A stretch of 58,387 nt of DNA from Desulfobacteraceae bacterium (GCA_011390465.1 JAABSH010000019.1:1-58387), one strand, 5' to 3'. Counted from the stretch's first letter, positions 15,638 through 24,454 are shown. The notes: a model not told the origin generated them from the letters alone. A program made the numbers and translations.

Positions 15638-17539
15638 CCTGTGTTCGACAGCGGTAGGTTCATGGAATCTCTAAATGCCTGTCAATAAAGGAATAAAGCA
15701 ATCCAAAAAAATGGCGTAGTGCCCACAAAATCAGGGGTGTTTAGGGGGCTCCAGTGAAGGATTTCACTCGCTTTGGAATAGATATTTTCAATTTTTTCAG
15801 GATAATGCGCTGAGTTTGAGTCGGTTCGGTGTATTGTAGTATATGGCCATCTTTATGACAAAATTTTCCCAAATGGAGACGTTCCATCTCGGCCCGGGCC
15901 TTGGGCCAGGTCATGCCGGTCTCCAGCTCTGTCACCCGCACCAGAAGCAGGGCGAGCCAGCAAAGCATTACATGGGCACGGATGCGGTCAGACCTGGTAT
16001 GGTAAACCGGCCTGAGGGACAGGGTTGACTTCAGGGTGCGGAAGGCCCGCTCAACTTCCATGAGCTGTTTATACCCCAGGGCAATGTCCTCGGCAGACAA
16101 ACTTTTATCGCTGGTGCTTAACAGATATTTGCCGTCCAGTTTTTCCGCCTTCTTGACCTTGGCCTTATCCACCGTCAGCTTGCCGGACTTCAGCTCTTTG
16201 AGGTACCTGCCCATGGATCTATGGGCCAGGATGGCATATTTCGTCTTGAGGTGTGCTTTGCCGGATTGTTTTTCCAGGGCTTCAAGTTCAACTTTGATTC
16301 GTTCCAGATTTTTTTTGCGGATATGGCGGTCATGTTCGGCTTGTTCCGGATTATAGGCGATGACAAATCGCCGCCTGCCTGACCCCTCGCCAACGAAGAC
16401 CTCTTTGATGTGGAGATTTTCTTTGATGATTTTAAACCGACCGCCGCGATTCAGTGCCTCTTCATTTATAGTGGTCCCCCGGAGTTTTTCACCCAGGATA
16501 TACTGCCCTCCGGCTCTTTGCAGATTGCGCCGGTTCTCTTCACTGGTCATGCCCCGGTCCATGGCCCATATGACATTGCCCAGCTTCCAGTCGTTCATAT
16601 CCTTCTGGACCTGGTCAACACATTTGGCATCATTCTGGTTACCAGGCAGCACCCAGCATCGGACAGGGATACCTTCTCTGGTAACGGCCAGCCCGATGGT
16701 GACCTGGGGCAGATCATCTCTCTTGTGTTTGGATTTGCCATATGCCAGCAGGTCCGAGTCTCCGGGATCTTCTATTTCAAAATAAGTATTGGTGGTATCG
16801 AAAAATATCAGATCCACGGTGAGATTAAGCAGGTGAGCCGTGGCCCAGAAAACCGCTTTTTGGATATCGACTTCATGATCAAGGAGAAAGTCCATGCTCC
16901 GGTACAGGTGATGTACCTGGATGGGCTGTTCAATATCCAGGTAAGTATCTTTGGCAGCCCATTCTTCCACCGCAAGTTTTGAGGCGGGCGCCAGTGCCCG
17001 GTTGGCAACCATGGTAAATATGGCATCCCCCACTGGGGTGGAGAAGTCTCTGTCCTTGAGTGCCTCGGCAAGACATCGATCAATGCCGATACGTTCCCAC
17101 AGTCCTTTAAGCAGAAGGGCTCCCCCGGCTGGCCGGCTGGAGATGAACTTAAGACCGGTGCCCTGAGCCTCCAGGTCCTGAGCGTCTTCAGGACTGATAA
17201 AGCGGCTGAGGCTGGAGACGAGACGCTTGAGGGCTGCCACATCCAGCTGGTCCCGCCGCCCGAAGGAGTAGACGACCTCGGCCCGGGTATAGCCTTTTTC
17301 AGGATGCCGGGTGTTGTGGGCCAACTGAATATACTCAACCTCTGACCCGTCCTTATTCTTTCGTTTTATGCTGCGAACATACATGCCCATTAAAAAAACA
17401 TGTATATATTGCTATGTCAATAATAAATTTTCAATTCGTGTGCCCACATATTTTGAGGCCGGAACCGATACCCTCCTTGATTTTATTGAAGATTTTGACA
17501 AAATTCAGAAAAAATGATCCTATGACTGTCGAACACAGG
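15638..17539 (-). mobile_element. Complete 1,902-bp insertion sequence, IS1634-type
   Basis: Inverted ends CCTGTGTTCGACAG at 15638-15651 and 17526-17539 are perfect over 14 bases, with a further shared AGG four bases inside. A 5-bp TTTAA duplication flanks the element. One transposase gene fills it in the minus direction. It lies within the integron cassette, between the DUF748 gene and the small membrane ORF. Confidence 0.9.
15741..17390 (-). CDS. IS1634-family DDE transposase
   Basis: The 549-residue transposase appears intact. An N-terminal region (about 1-140) probably binds DNA. The RNase-H-like core shows Asp198 in FFDTTNTYFE, Asp278 in WAMDRG and Glu447 in VERAFRTLKS, the DDE triad that cuts and joins DNA. 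The large insert between the second Asp and the Glu is usual for IS4-related groups such as IS1634. No ribosome site precedes the ATG at 17390, so translation may be weak, as is common for transposases. It is the only gene of the element at 15638-17539. Confidence 0.9.
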   Translation of the reverse strand: MGMYVRSIKRKNKDGSEVEYIQLAHNTRHPEKGYTRAEVVYSFGRRDQLDVAALKRLVSSLSRFISPEDAQDLEAQGTGLKFISSRPAGGALLLKGLWERIGIDRCLAEALKDRDFSTPVGDAIFTMVANRALAPASKLAVEEWAAKDTYLDIEQPIQVHHLYRSMDFLLDHEVDIQKAVFWATAHLLNLTVDLIFFDTTNTYFEIEDPGDSDLLAYGKSKHKRDDLPQVTIGLAVTREGIPVRCWVLPGNQNDAKCVDQVQKDMNDWKLGNVIWAMDRGMTSEENRRNLQRAGGQYILGEKLRGTTINEEALNRGGRFKIIKENLHIKEVFVGEGSGRRRFVIAYNPEQAEHDRHIRKKNLERIKVELEALEKQSGKAHLKTKYAILAHRSMGRYLKELKSGKLTVDKAKVKKAEKLDGKYLLSTSDKSLSAEDIALGYKQLMEVERAFRTLKSTLSLRPVYHTRSDRIRAHVMLCWLALLLVRVTELETGMTWPKARAEMERLHLGKFCHKDGHILQYTEPTQTQRIILKKLKISIPKRVKSFTGAP

Positions 17540-17544
17540 TTTAA
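17540..17544. repeat. Target-site duplication TTTAA, right copy
   Basis: This is the right-hand partner of 15633-15637. Confidence 0.85.
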
Positions 17545-17585
17545 GAAGGAAACAGATGATACGCAATATTTATTAAATTTTAAAT

Positions 17586-17819
17586 TTGCTGATACTAATT
17601 GTCCCCATTCTGTTGGTTGTTTTGGGTCGAAGATATTATCCAAATCGATTCTGGGTAGCACTGATTCTCAGTGTATTATTATTTCCCATAGGACATTTTT
17701 ATATAAGAAATGGATTAAGCTACGTTTTTATAATTTTGCTTAATCTGTTTTTATTAAGCCTCGTAATTGAAAATGAAATTATTTTGATACTGCAGGATGC
17801 TTTATTTCAGCCTTATTAA
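17586..17819 (+). CDS. Small hydrophobic cassette ORF, possibly 5'-broken
   Basis: The open frame from TTG 17586 encodes 77 residues with two or three membrane helices (LILIVPILLVVLG; FWVALILSVLLFPIG; VFIILLNLFLLSLVI). In the same frame, an ATG at 17556 with AAGAAGG ahead of it gives MIRNIY and then a TAA at 17574. So either the true gene starts at the TTG, or a nonsense mutation has broken a gene that began at 17556. The end lies 47 bases before attC 2, as expected for a cassette gene. It is AT-rich, unlike the DUF748 gene in the same cassette. No family is recognised. Confidence 0.45.
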   Translation: MLILIVPILLVVLGRRYYPNRFWVALILSVLLFPIGHFYIRNGLSYVFIILLNLFLLSLVIENEIILILQDALFQPY

Positions 17820-17866
17820 TGCTTTTTCGTTTTAAAATTTCGTCAATCAAGGGAATTGAACAAAGC

Positions 17867-17955
17867 AGCTAACCAACCGGCCCAACCAGACGCCGGACAC
17901 AATGCGGCTTTTTAACAGACGCCTTTAGCGGCGCTGGTTAGCCGGAACGTTAATA
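17867..17955 (+). other. Integron attC site 2
   Basis: R'' AGCTAAC (17867-17873), L'' CCGGCCCAACCAGACGCCG (17877-17895), L' CGGCGCTGGTTAGCCGG (17929-17945) and R' GTTAATA (17949-17955) make a full attC layout. The crossover GTT is intact. The L''/L' pairing leaves unpaired bases only in L'', which tells the integrase which strand to use. R'' is complementary to the cassette start at 13202, tying this site to that cassette. Confidence 0.8.
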
Positions 17956-18010
17956 GTGCTCACTGCCAAGATCCTCCTAACCAGTGCATATAGCAATAGC
18001 TATGCTTCAT

Positions 18011-18133
18011 TTAATAAAAAATCCAATAACCACCATATATAGCGTTTTCTCTTATCTCAATTTTCTGCTTTTCTCCAGATATCAGAATAAATCCAGCCCT
18101 CAATTTTGAGTTGTCATCGATTAAGAACTGGTG
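18011..18133 (-). pseudogene. Possible gene fragment after attC 2
   Basis: About 40 open codons on the minus strand (LRAGFILISGEKQKIEIREN and on to GGYWIFY) read like protein but have no start codon or ribosome site. They could be what is left of another cassette. The rest of 17956-18150 shows no gene and no third attC. Confidence 0.2.
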
Positions 18134-18150
18134 CTATAGAGTTTGCGATT

Positions 18151-19077
18151 TTATTCATTTACTGAAGACACCACTTTGCGGACAGCCGCGGCAATGTCCG
18201 CCGGCACCTCTTCCTGCAAAAAATGCCCGGCCGGGGTCCGGGTCACCCGGGCATTGGGAAGCAGGGCATGAACCCGGTTGAATACCCGGCCGAGAATCGG
18301 GTCTTTGTCTCCCCACACAATTTCCGCAGGCCCGGCAAATGATTCTACCAGGGCCTGACACTTTTTCAGGCCGTCCACCGACGGATGGACGAGACTGTCC
18401 GGCACCATTCTGGCCAGGGCCAGGGGGGCCGCATTATCCCGCCACTTTCGCAAGGGATACTGATAGGCCCGGGCTGTGTTCCCGCTGATGCTGACCGGAT
18501 TGCCCTGAGCCCGGTGCAGCATGTTCTGGGGAAACCCGAATCCGCGAAATATCAGCGTGCTCACCACCGGCATGCGGCTGAATTTATGAAATGCCGTGGG
18601 CGTAAATCCCTCTCTGGGCGGCGCAATGGCAGTGTTTAACATCACCAGGCCTTTTAAAAGATGGGGCCGGTCCGCCAGGGCGCGAAGGCCGATGGGACCG
18701 CCCCAGTCCTGTCCCACAAAAATCAGAGACTCCAGATTCAGTCTGTCAAGCAGGGCGCCCACCCACCGGGCATGATTTTCAAGGGTGTGGGCCGTCATTT
18801 TTGCCGGTTTGCTTGAAAACCCGAGCCCGATCAGGTCCGGGGCAATGCACCGGGCCGTCTTGTCTTCCAGCTGTTCCATGATCCGTCGGTAAAGAATGCC
18901 CCAGGTGGGATTCCCGTGGAGCATGAGCACGGGAAATCCATGGCCGGATTCCGTCACATGCATGACATGCTGGTCATCTACCTGAACACAATAACGCATA
19001 TTATGGGTTGGCAGCATTCTGCTGATCCACAGGGGCAGATCCGGCGGGGGCATCAGGGGAATCTGAAGCATGGGCAT
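18151..19077 (-). CDS. Haloalkane-dehalogenase-like alpha/beta hydrolase
   Basis: The 308-residue alpha/beta hydrolase has HGNPTW (54-59) and the nucleophile elbow GQDWGG, with Asp124 in place of the usual Ser. It also has WGDKDP with a likely acid residue and GHFLQEE with the catalytic His. An Asp nucleophile and HGNPTW mark the haloalkane dehalogenase group and its relative OleB, a beta-lactone decarboxylase of olefin synthesis. No OleA, C or D gene is nearby, so dehalogenation or another hydrolysis is equally possible. AAAGGA lies about eight bases before the ATG. The product has no signal peptide and is likely cytosolic. Confidence 0.8.
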   Translation of the reverse strand: MPMLQIPLMPPPDLPLWISRMLPTHNMRYCVQVDDQHVMHVTESGHGFPVLMLHGNPTWGILYRRIMEQLEDKTARCIAPDLIGLGFSSKPAKMTAHTLENHARWVGALLDRLNLESLIFVGQDWGGPIGLRALADRPHLLKGLVMLNTAIAPPREGFTPTAFHKFSRMPVVSTLIFRGFGFPQNMLHRAQGNPVSISGNTARAYQYPLRKWRDNAAPLALARMVPDSLVHPSVDGLKKCQALVESFAGPAEIVWGDKDPILGRVFNRVHALLPNARVTRTPAGHFLQEEVPADIAAAVRKVVSSVNE

Positions 19078-19244
19078 TTCCTTTAATTGTTTTAAATCAT
19101 ATTAAAAAGTCATTGATGAAAACAGCAATAGATGATTATTCTCATACCAGGTTGCAGATGACATCACAGGATGACGATGCTCATTGGTTATAAAAGATCA
19201 GAAAAAATATTTCAAACATTGTTGCCGGAAAACATACGCGGAAA

Positions 19245-21011
19245 ATGAGAAATTCCACACCATCAGCCCGCCGGGAGTTGGACGGCCGGCCGCACAATCA
19301 GCCGCACAATCAGCCGCACAATCAGCCGGCCATCCGGATTCAGGATCTTATTGACCTTGAATATTTTCTGCATCAGGGCCGTGAAAAAAACGCAGCCCCG
19401 GGTTTTGAGGATCCTGCCCGCTCAGAAAAACTGGCCCGGGCCAATTATCCGGACCGGGCCATTTATCTGTCCTATGAAAAAACCCACACCCCGCCTTTTG
19501 ACCGTCGGGATCTGATCCGCTTCTGGATAGCGGAAAAACGCAAAACCGTCGCAAAAACCAATAGCCCTGTCCCCCGCCTGCCCGGAGAAATCTACACGGA
19601 AACCCTTCGCATCCTGCGCGCCATTCTGATGATACTGGCCCTGATATCCGGCGCCGGTCTTGCCTGGTCCGTGCTTTCCTATTCCGGCGCCGCGCCCATC
19701 AACATCTTTACCTGCATCTGGATATTGGTGGTGCCCCAGCTGCTTTTGCTGCTCATCCTGGGATTTTCCATGGCCTTTACCCGCTTCCGCGGCAGTTTCC
19801 CGCAGGGTCCTTATGGCTTCATCCTGCGGCTGGCATCAGATCTTTTTGAGCGCGCGCTGGCTGCCGGCAGTTTATTGCCGGGAAAAAAATTCCGATTAAA
19901 AGCTGCCGGCGGTGCCGGCATGCTCCGCCAGCTGCATCATCTTTACGGCCGAGTCTTTTTCTGGCCGATCTTTAACCTGGCCCAGCTGTTCGGCCTTTTT
20001 TTTAATATAGGCGTTTTCGGGGCCACCCTGCTTAAACTGGCCATCACGGATCTGGCGTTCGGCTGGCAATCCACCCTGCATCCGTCTTCCGAAACCGTAC
20101 TCAGGCTGGTAGACCTGTTTGCCCTGCCCTGGGCCTGGATGCCCGCATCCCACCCCACCATTGAACAAATTCAGGGCAGCCAGATGATTTTAAAAGACGG
20201 CATGCTGCATTTATCAACCCCGCATCTGGTGTCCTGGTGGCCGTTTTTATGTTTTGCCATTCTTTTTTACGGACTCCTGCCCCGCCTGATCCTGCTGGGT
20301 CTCGGAATCCTGCGCCAGCAGGCCGCGGCAGCCAAAATCCGCTTTGCCACGGCAGAATGCGACCGGCTGATCCAGCGCATGCGCACACCCCGGGTAAATA
20401 CAGCCGGTCTAAACCACCCGGTTTCATCTCAGAAAAACAAATCACCGCTGTCCGGTACACAACCCGATACACAACCCGGAACATATCCCCGCACACATCC
20501 TTCCGGGCCGGCCGTTTCCGCGCCAGATTCAAATTTACTTTCTGCTTCTGCTTCTGCTTCCGCATTGGCCCCTGCCATTGTGCTGGTGCCGGAAGAAATT
20601 GATCCGGACTGCAGTGACGATCTCTTGGCCGATCATCTCAGCCATTATCTGGGGCTGCAAATCATCCGTCGGATCCCTTCGGATATGGATCCGACGGATG
20701 ACGCCCAACAACTGAGCGCTGTTTTTTCATCCCGGAACTTTGCGCCGGATAACCTAAATGATCCGCCCCGGGTGGTGGTGCTGGCGGAAGCCTGGCAGCC
20801 CCCTATCCGGGAAACCATGACCTGGCTGAAGCAGCTGCTGGCGGCCCTTCCTGAAAATACCACCCTGACGGTGGCCCTGATCGGAAAACCCGACAGCCGC
20901 ACCCGGTTTACCGCGCCGGATCCGACCGATCTCCATGTATGGGAACAAACCCTCGCGGCCCTGGGAAATCCATTTGTCCGGGTGGAAAATATCGGGGGAA
21001 CAGATGAATAA
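19245..21011 (+). CDS. DUF2868 membrane protein
   Basis: The 588-residue integral membrane protein has four to five helices in two groups (about 125-180 and 245-360) and a soluble C-terminal half carrying Pro/Thr-rich low-complexity sequence (about 390-440). DUF2868 proteins almost always precede a DUF3482 GTPase, as here, and the two genes overlap by eight bases. The role is unproven; a GTPase-controlled membrane process is the likely theme. The N-terminus holds PHNQ three times, encoded by a 12-base tandem repeat at 19290-19325, which may vary in copy number. There is no strong ribosome site at the start. Confidence 0.85.
   Translation: MRNSTPSARRELDGRPHNQPHNQPHNQPAIRIQDLIDLEYFLHQGREKNAAPGFEDPARSEKLARANYPDRAIYLSYEKTHTPPFDRRDLIRFWIAEKRKTVAKTNSPVPRLPGEIYTETLRILRAILMILALISGAGLAWSVLSYSGAAPINIFTCIWILVVPQLLLLLILGFSMAFTRFRGSFPQGPYGFILRLASDLFERALAAGSLLPGKKFRLKAAGGAGMLRQLHHLYGRVFFWPIFNLAQLFGLFFNIGVFGATLLKLAITDLAFGWQSTLHPSSETVLRLVDLFALPWAWMPASHPTIEQIQGSQMILKDGMLHLSTPHLVSWWPFLCFAILFYGLLPRLILLGLGILRQQAAAAKIRFATAECDRLIQRMRTPRVNTAGLNHPVSSQKNKSPLSGTQPDTQPGTYPRTHPSGPAVSAPDSNLLSASASASALAPAIVLVPEEIDPDCSDDLLADHLSHYLGLQIIRRIPSDMDPTDDAQQLSAVFSSRNFAPDNLNDPPRVVVLAEAWQPPIRETMTWLKQLLAALPENTTLTVALIGKPDSRTRFTAPDPTDLHVWEQTLAALGNPFVRVENIGGTDE
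19290..19325 (+). repeat. In-gene tandem repeat, 12-bp unit x3
   Basis: CCGCACAATCAG occurs three times exactly, encoding PHNQ repeats near the DUF2868 N-terminus. The unit is in frame, so slippage would change protein length without breaking it. Confidence 0.9.
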
Positions 21012-22446
21012 CGATAGAATGCCTGTATTTGCCATTCTCGGGCACCCCAATGAGGGAAAGTCATCCGTGGTGGCCACCCTGGCCGAAGACGACAGCGTGC
21101 GCATCAGCCCGGTGCCGGGAGAGACCAAAAAATGCCGCACCTATCCGGTGACCGTGGACGGCACGGCCCTTATCGGATTTGTGGACACCCCGGGATTTCA
21201 ACAGCCCCGTCAGACCCTGGCCTGGATGAACGCCTACACCGGTCCGGATCATCAGATGCCCGCGGATTTCATTGCTGCCCACCATCACGACCCGGATTTT
21301 GCCGATGAATGCGAACTGTTCTCTCCCCTGGCAGACGGGGCCGGCATCATTTTTGTGGTGGACGGGTCCCGGCCGGTGCGGCGCATTGACCGGATGGAAA
21401 TGGAAATTCTGCGCCTGACCGGCCTGCCCCGCATGGCAGTGATCAACACCAAAGAAAAAAACCGGCCGGAATTTCTGGAAGAATGGAAATCTGAGGCCAG
21501 AAAACATTTTAATACCATCCGCATCTTTGACGCTCACCGGGCCACCTATGCGGAACGTATTGACCTGCTGGAAAGCTTGAAAAACATTGATCCAGACTGG
21601 CAGCCCCAGCTTGAGACCGTGATCAGCGCATTTAAACAGGACTGGCAGCACCGCATCAGCGAAACTGCGGCCGTCATTCTGGATCTGGTGTCAAATACGG
21701 CCCGGCATACCGTACACACCACCTGCGCCGGGGAATCCCGGGTAGCAGCGGCCAGAACAACGCTCCGGCAAAAATACAAAAACGACATTCTCAAACTGGA
21801 AACCACTGCCCTGCAAACCATCCGGAAACAGTTTAAGCACAATATTTTTAATTATGAGCTTCCCCCTCAGTCCATTGTTCATGAGGATCTGTTTTCGAAA
21901 AAATCCCGGCGGGTGCTGGGCCTGACAGAATGGCAGCTGGCAGCCGCGGGCGCGGCCGGCGGCGGCGCGGTGGGGGCGCACATTGATCTGGCGGCCGCGG
22001 GCTTGAGTTTCGGTATCTTCACCGCCATCGGCGGTCTGGTGGGCGGGGGATCCGCAGCCCTGGGGGCCAGAAAAGCCTTTCATTTCAACGTCAAAGGGCT
22101 TCCCTTGGGCCAGATAAAACTGACCATCGGCCCCCTGCGGACCGATCAGATGCTGTTTGTGCTCCTGGACCGGTCATTGATCTATTTTTCCCACATCATC
22201 AACTGGGCCCACAGCCGCCAGAACGGGGAAAAAAACATTGCGGGGGCGTCCCTGCCATCCCGGGCCGGCAGCAAAACAGGGGTGAGTGCCGGGTGGGAAT
22301 ACAGCCGGAAAAAACAATTTGCCCGGTTTTTCACGGCCCTTCGCAAAGGCGACATGGCAATCGTTGCTGCTGAAAAATCAAAGATCAGCCAGGAACTTGA
22401 AGAAATACTGCACACGATTTCCACGCTGAAAAATCCCCTGGAATAG
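21004..22446 (+). CDS. GTPase with DUF3482 domain
   Basis: The 480-residue protein opens with a small-GTPase domain: G1 GHPNEGKSS (13-21) and DTPG for G3. The usual NKxD is replaced by NTKE, so guanine choice may be relaxed. The C-terminal DUF3482 region has a Gly/Ala-rich hydrophobic segment (about 315-360) that could enter the membrane. The start ATG lies inside the end of the DUF2868 gene with GGGGGA upstream, giving translational coupling. The pair probably forms one complex at the inner membrane. A longer frame from 20935 exists but lacks the family start. Confidence 0.85.
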   Translation: MNNDRMPVFAILGHPNEGKSSVVATLAEDDSVRISPVPGETKKCRTYPVTVDGTALIGFVDTPGFQQPRQTLAWMNAYTGPDHQMPADFIAAHHHDPDFADECELFSPLADGAGIIFVVDGSRPVRRIDRMEMEILRLTGLPRMAVINTKEKNRPEFLEEWKSEARKHFNTIRIFDAHRATYAERIDLLESLKNIDPDWQPQLETVISAFKQDWQHRISETAAVILDLVSNTARHTVHTTCAGESRVAAARTTLRQKYKNDILKLETTALQTIRKQFKHNIFNYELPPQSIVHEDLFSKKSRRVLGLTEWQLAAAGAAGGGAVGAHIDLAAAGLSFGIFTAIGGLVGGGSAALGARKAFHFNVKGLPLGQIKLTIGPLRTDQMLFVLLDRSLIYFSHIINWAHSRQNGEKNIAGASLPSRAGSKTGVSAGWEYSRKKQFARFFTALRKGDMAIVAAEKSKISQELEEILHTISTLKNPLE

Positions 22447-22500
22447 CAAAAAATCCAAAATTCCAATTAAATATTCGGATTTATGCGGATTTGAGAAAAT

Positions 22501-23472
22501 TCACACCGGAAGGGTTATTTTCCAGCACCGGTGAATTTTTTTGTGCTTGCGCCTGTAATCTTCAGGAATGGTCTGGTCGGTAATCTCGGTAATGTTTGCG
22601 GCATTCAGCCCCTGTGTCTGCAGATCAAAATTCTGGTGATTGGTGGAAAAAAACACCTGGCTGCCGGGCTGCATCAGCGCAAGCACCATGCTAAGCAGGC
22701 GGGGATGATCTTTTAAAATATCAAAGGCCTGGTTGCGGCTGCGGGTGGTGGAATAGGACGGCGGATCCACCACGGCCAGATCAAAATGAAGCCCCTGTTT
22801 TTCCGCCTGCTTCAGAAAATCAAAGCTGTCCGCCTGCACCAGCCGGTGGCCGGCTTCGGCAATGTTGTTCAACGCCATATTTTCCCGGGTCCAGGTGATG
22901 GCGGTCTCGGACCGGTCCACGGATGTGGTGGTCCGGGCCCCGCCTCGTGCCGCATAGCAGGAAAACGTGCCGGTATAGCCGTAAAGATTTAAAAAATCCC
23001 TGCCCGCGGCCATGTCCCGGATCATCTGCCGGGTGTTGCGGTGATCTGAAAACAGGCCGGTATCAATGTAATCATATGGATTGACCAGAAACCTCAAATC
23101 CCGTTCCGCCACCACGATTTTCTCGTCCGTGGTATCAAGGCGTTGGTAACGCATGCCGTCCTGCTTCCCGGCCACCCGCTCTTTTAAATGCACGTTTTCC
23201 ATGGGAACATCCAGGGCACGGGCCACCGCTTTCCCCATCACCGGCAGCCACTGCCGGGTAGACTGTTTCCGCGTATATTCGGCAATCACCAGGTGACCCG
23301 CGTACCAGTCCACCACAGCCCGGATTTCCGGAATATCCCAGTCATAGAGGCGAAACACCGCAATATTTTGCCGGGCAAACCGTTTTCTGAAATGCTTATA
23401 GGTCTTTTTTACCCTGTTTGCCAGCATCTGGGCCTGGTTTTCATATTGTACCGCAAGTTCAGGCGTGAACAT
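22501..23472 (-). CDS. RlmK-like 23S rRNA methyltransferase (standalone domain)
   Basis: The 323-residue SAM methyltransferase resembles the C-terminal RlmK half of E. coli RlmKL, which makes m7G2069 in 23S rRNA. Shared features are NRVKKTYKHF and VFRLYDWDIPE at the front, YIDTGLFSDHR, a SAM loop in FLNLYGYTGTFS and the catalytic-site DPPSYS. The THUMP and RlmL parts are absent, as in many non-enterobacteria where the domain stands alone. AAAGGA lies upstream of ATG. It ends facing the DUF3482 gene, 54 bases away. The exact target base is inferred. Confidence 0.8.
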   Translation of the reverse strand: MFTPELAVQYENQAQMLANRVKKTYKHFRKRFARQNIAVFRLYDWDIPEIRAVVDWYAGHLVIAEYTRKQSTRQWLPVMGKAVARALDVPMENVHLKERVAGKQDGMRYQRLDTTDEKIVVAERDLRFLVNPYDYIDTGLFSDHRNTRQMIRDMAAGRDFLNLYGYTGTFSCYAARGGARTTTSVDRSETAITWTRENMALNNIAEAGHRLVQADSFDFLKQAEKQGLHFDLAVVDPPSYSTTRSRNQAFDILKDHPRLLSMVLALMQPGSQVFFSTNHQNFDLQTQGLNAANITEITDQTIPEDYRRKHKKIHRCWKITLPV

Positions 23473-23591
23473 GTATGTTTATCCTTTTATTGAATCACGG
23501 GCACTTAGGGCCGCAAAAAAAACAGATAGAAAAAGCAGATGAAAAAAGCAGATATTGACAGGGCCGGCTGCCCTCAAATAAAAATGCGGTT

Positions 23592-23813
23592 ATGGAAATT
23601 ACACTGGAAATTCAAAACGCCCTTCAGGATGTGGCCCGGGTTTATGATCAGGCAATTGCCCATGCTTTTGAAATCGGCATCAGAAATGACTGGCTGGCGC
23701 TTACCATTGAAGACGATGTCCTGATCTGGCAGGGGATCGGGCCCGGCGCCATGATATTTGACGAAATTGAAAAAGGGTCAAATCAGATTGTCATGAAGCG
23801 GACGCAATTCTAA
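23592..23813 (+). CDS. Small hypothetical protein
   Basis: A 73-residue acidic protein of unknown family, MEITLEIQNALQDVARVYDQ onward. Codon pattern and amino-acid mix look real, but there is no clear ribosome site. Its stop overlaps the stop of the opposite-strand methyltransferase gene by four bases. Confidence 0.4.
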   Translation: MEITLEIQNALQDVARVYDQAIAHAFEIGIRNDWLALTIEDDVLIWQGIGPGAMIFDEIEKGSNQIVMKRTQF

Positions 23814-24454
23814 GCCGGTCCTAAAGTTTTTAGAGCCGTCATCAGAAACACGGGAAACGCCGCCGTTGTTCCGGTGGTGGCACTTTGTTTTTGGATAACG
23901 TGGGCCGTGGTCGCAGAGACATTGATAAACCCTTTTTTCTCCAGCATTTGCCTGAGGTCTGAACGGTCAAACCCCAGATGAAACACATCCGGAATATCAC
24001 CGTGAAACCCGCCGTCTTCCGCGTCAAGATCGGCCAGGGCAAGCACACCGCCGGGGGTGAGAAGCTGAAACAAAATTCCCAGCAAAGAATCAACCGCTTT
24101 TACATGGTGAAGGGCCATGCTGGAAAAAATCAGATCAAACCGTTCCCCGGGCAGTTCCCCTTCCACCAGGTCCAGATGCCGGGGGGTAACATTGTCCACC
24201 CCGTTTCGGGCAATCTTGTCCTCAAGCACCGCCAGCATGTTTTCAGACATATCCACGGCCAGCACATGTTTTAGGTGGGGAGCCAGGGCCATGCTGATAA
24301 GCCCGGTGCCGCACCCGAATTCCATGGCATTGGAGGTCCTGGAAAGACGAACATAGGTTTTGATGGCGCCGGACACGCCGTTTGCCAGGGCCACCCGCAT
24401 CGGCTTGTCCCATTTATTTGCGGATCCGTTGAAATAGTCTTTTGCCGTTTTCAT
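23810..24454 (-). CDS. Class I SAM-dependent methyltransferase
   Basis: The 214-residue protein has motif I EFGCGTGLIS, an acidic motif II at VDMSENML, then SSMALHHV and LLTPGGVLALAD, all typical of UbiE/Methyltransf_11-type enzymes. The N-terminal FNGSANKWD is like that of small-molecule methyltransferases. The substrate is unknown. AAGGAG lies about twelve bases before ATG. It is followed in the opposite direction by a small hypothetical gene, so it is probably transcribed alone. Confidence 0.8.
   Translation of the reverse strand: MKTAKDYFNGSANKWDKPMRVALANGVSGAIKTYVRLSRTSNAMEFGCGTGLISMALAPHLKHVLAVDMSENMLAVLEDKIARNGVDNVTPRHLDLVEGELPGERFDLIFSSMALHHVKAVDSLLGILFQLLTPGGVLALADLDAEDGGFHGDIPDVFHLGFDRSDLRQMLEKKGFINVSATTAHVIQKQSATTGTTAAFPVFLMTALKTLGPA

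Larger units (their letters stand above)
13202..17949 (+). mobile_element. Large integron gene cassette, interrupted by an insertion sequence
   Basis: The interval runs from just after the crossover base of attC 1 to the crossover G of attC 2. The cassette's first bases TTAGCT plus G give GTTAGCT, the exact complement of R'' (AGCTAAC, 17867-17873) in its own attC. That is required of a genuine cassette and unlikely by chance. Without the 1,902-bp IS and its 5-bp duplication it would be about 2.84 kb, large for a cassette. It carries the DUF748 gene and a small membrane ORF. Confidence 0.65.

Noticed and set aside
15715-17452. GTGCCCACA at both ends of the transposase gene as possible IS ends
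   Set aside because: The two copies are in the same orientation, not inverted. The true inverted ends with TTTAA duplication lie further out at 15638 and 17539.
18151-19077. Naming the Asp-nucleophile hydrolase oleB
   Set aside because: OleA, OleC and OleD are not in the window, and haloalkane dehalogenases share the same motifs.
20935-21003. Extended N-terminus of the DUF3482 GTPase
   Set aside because: The extra residues lie wholly inside the DUF2868 gene. The G1 loop is at its normal distance from the ATG at 21004, which also has a ribosome site.
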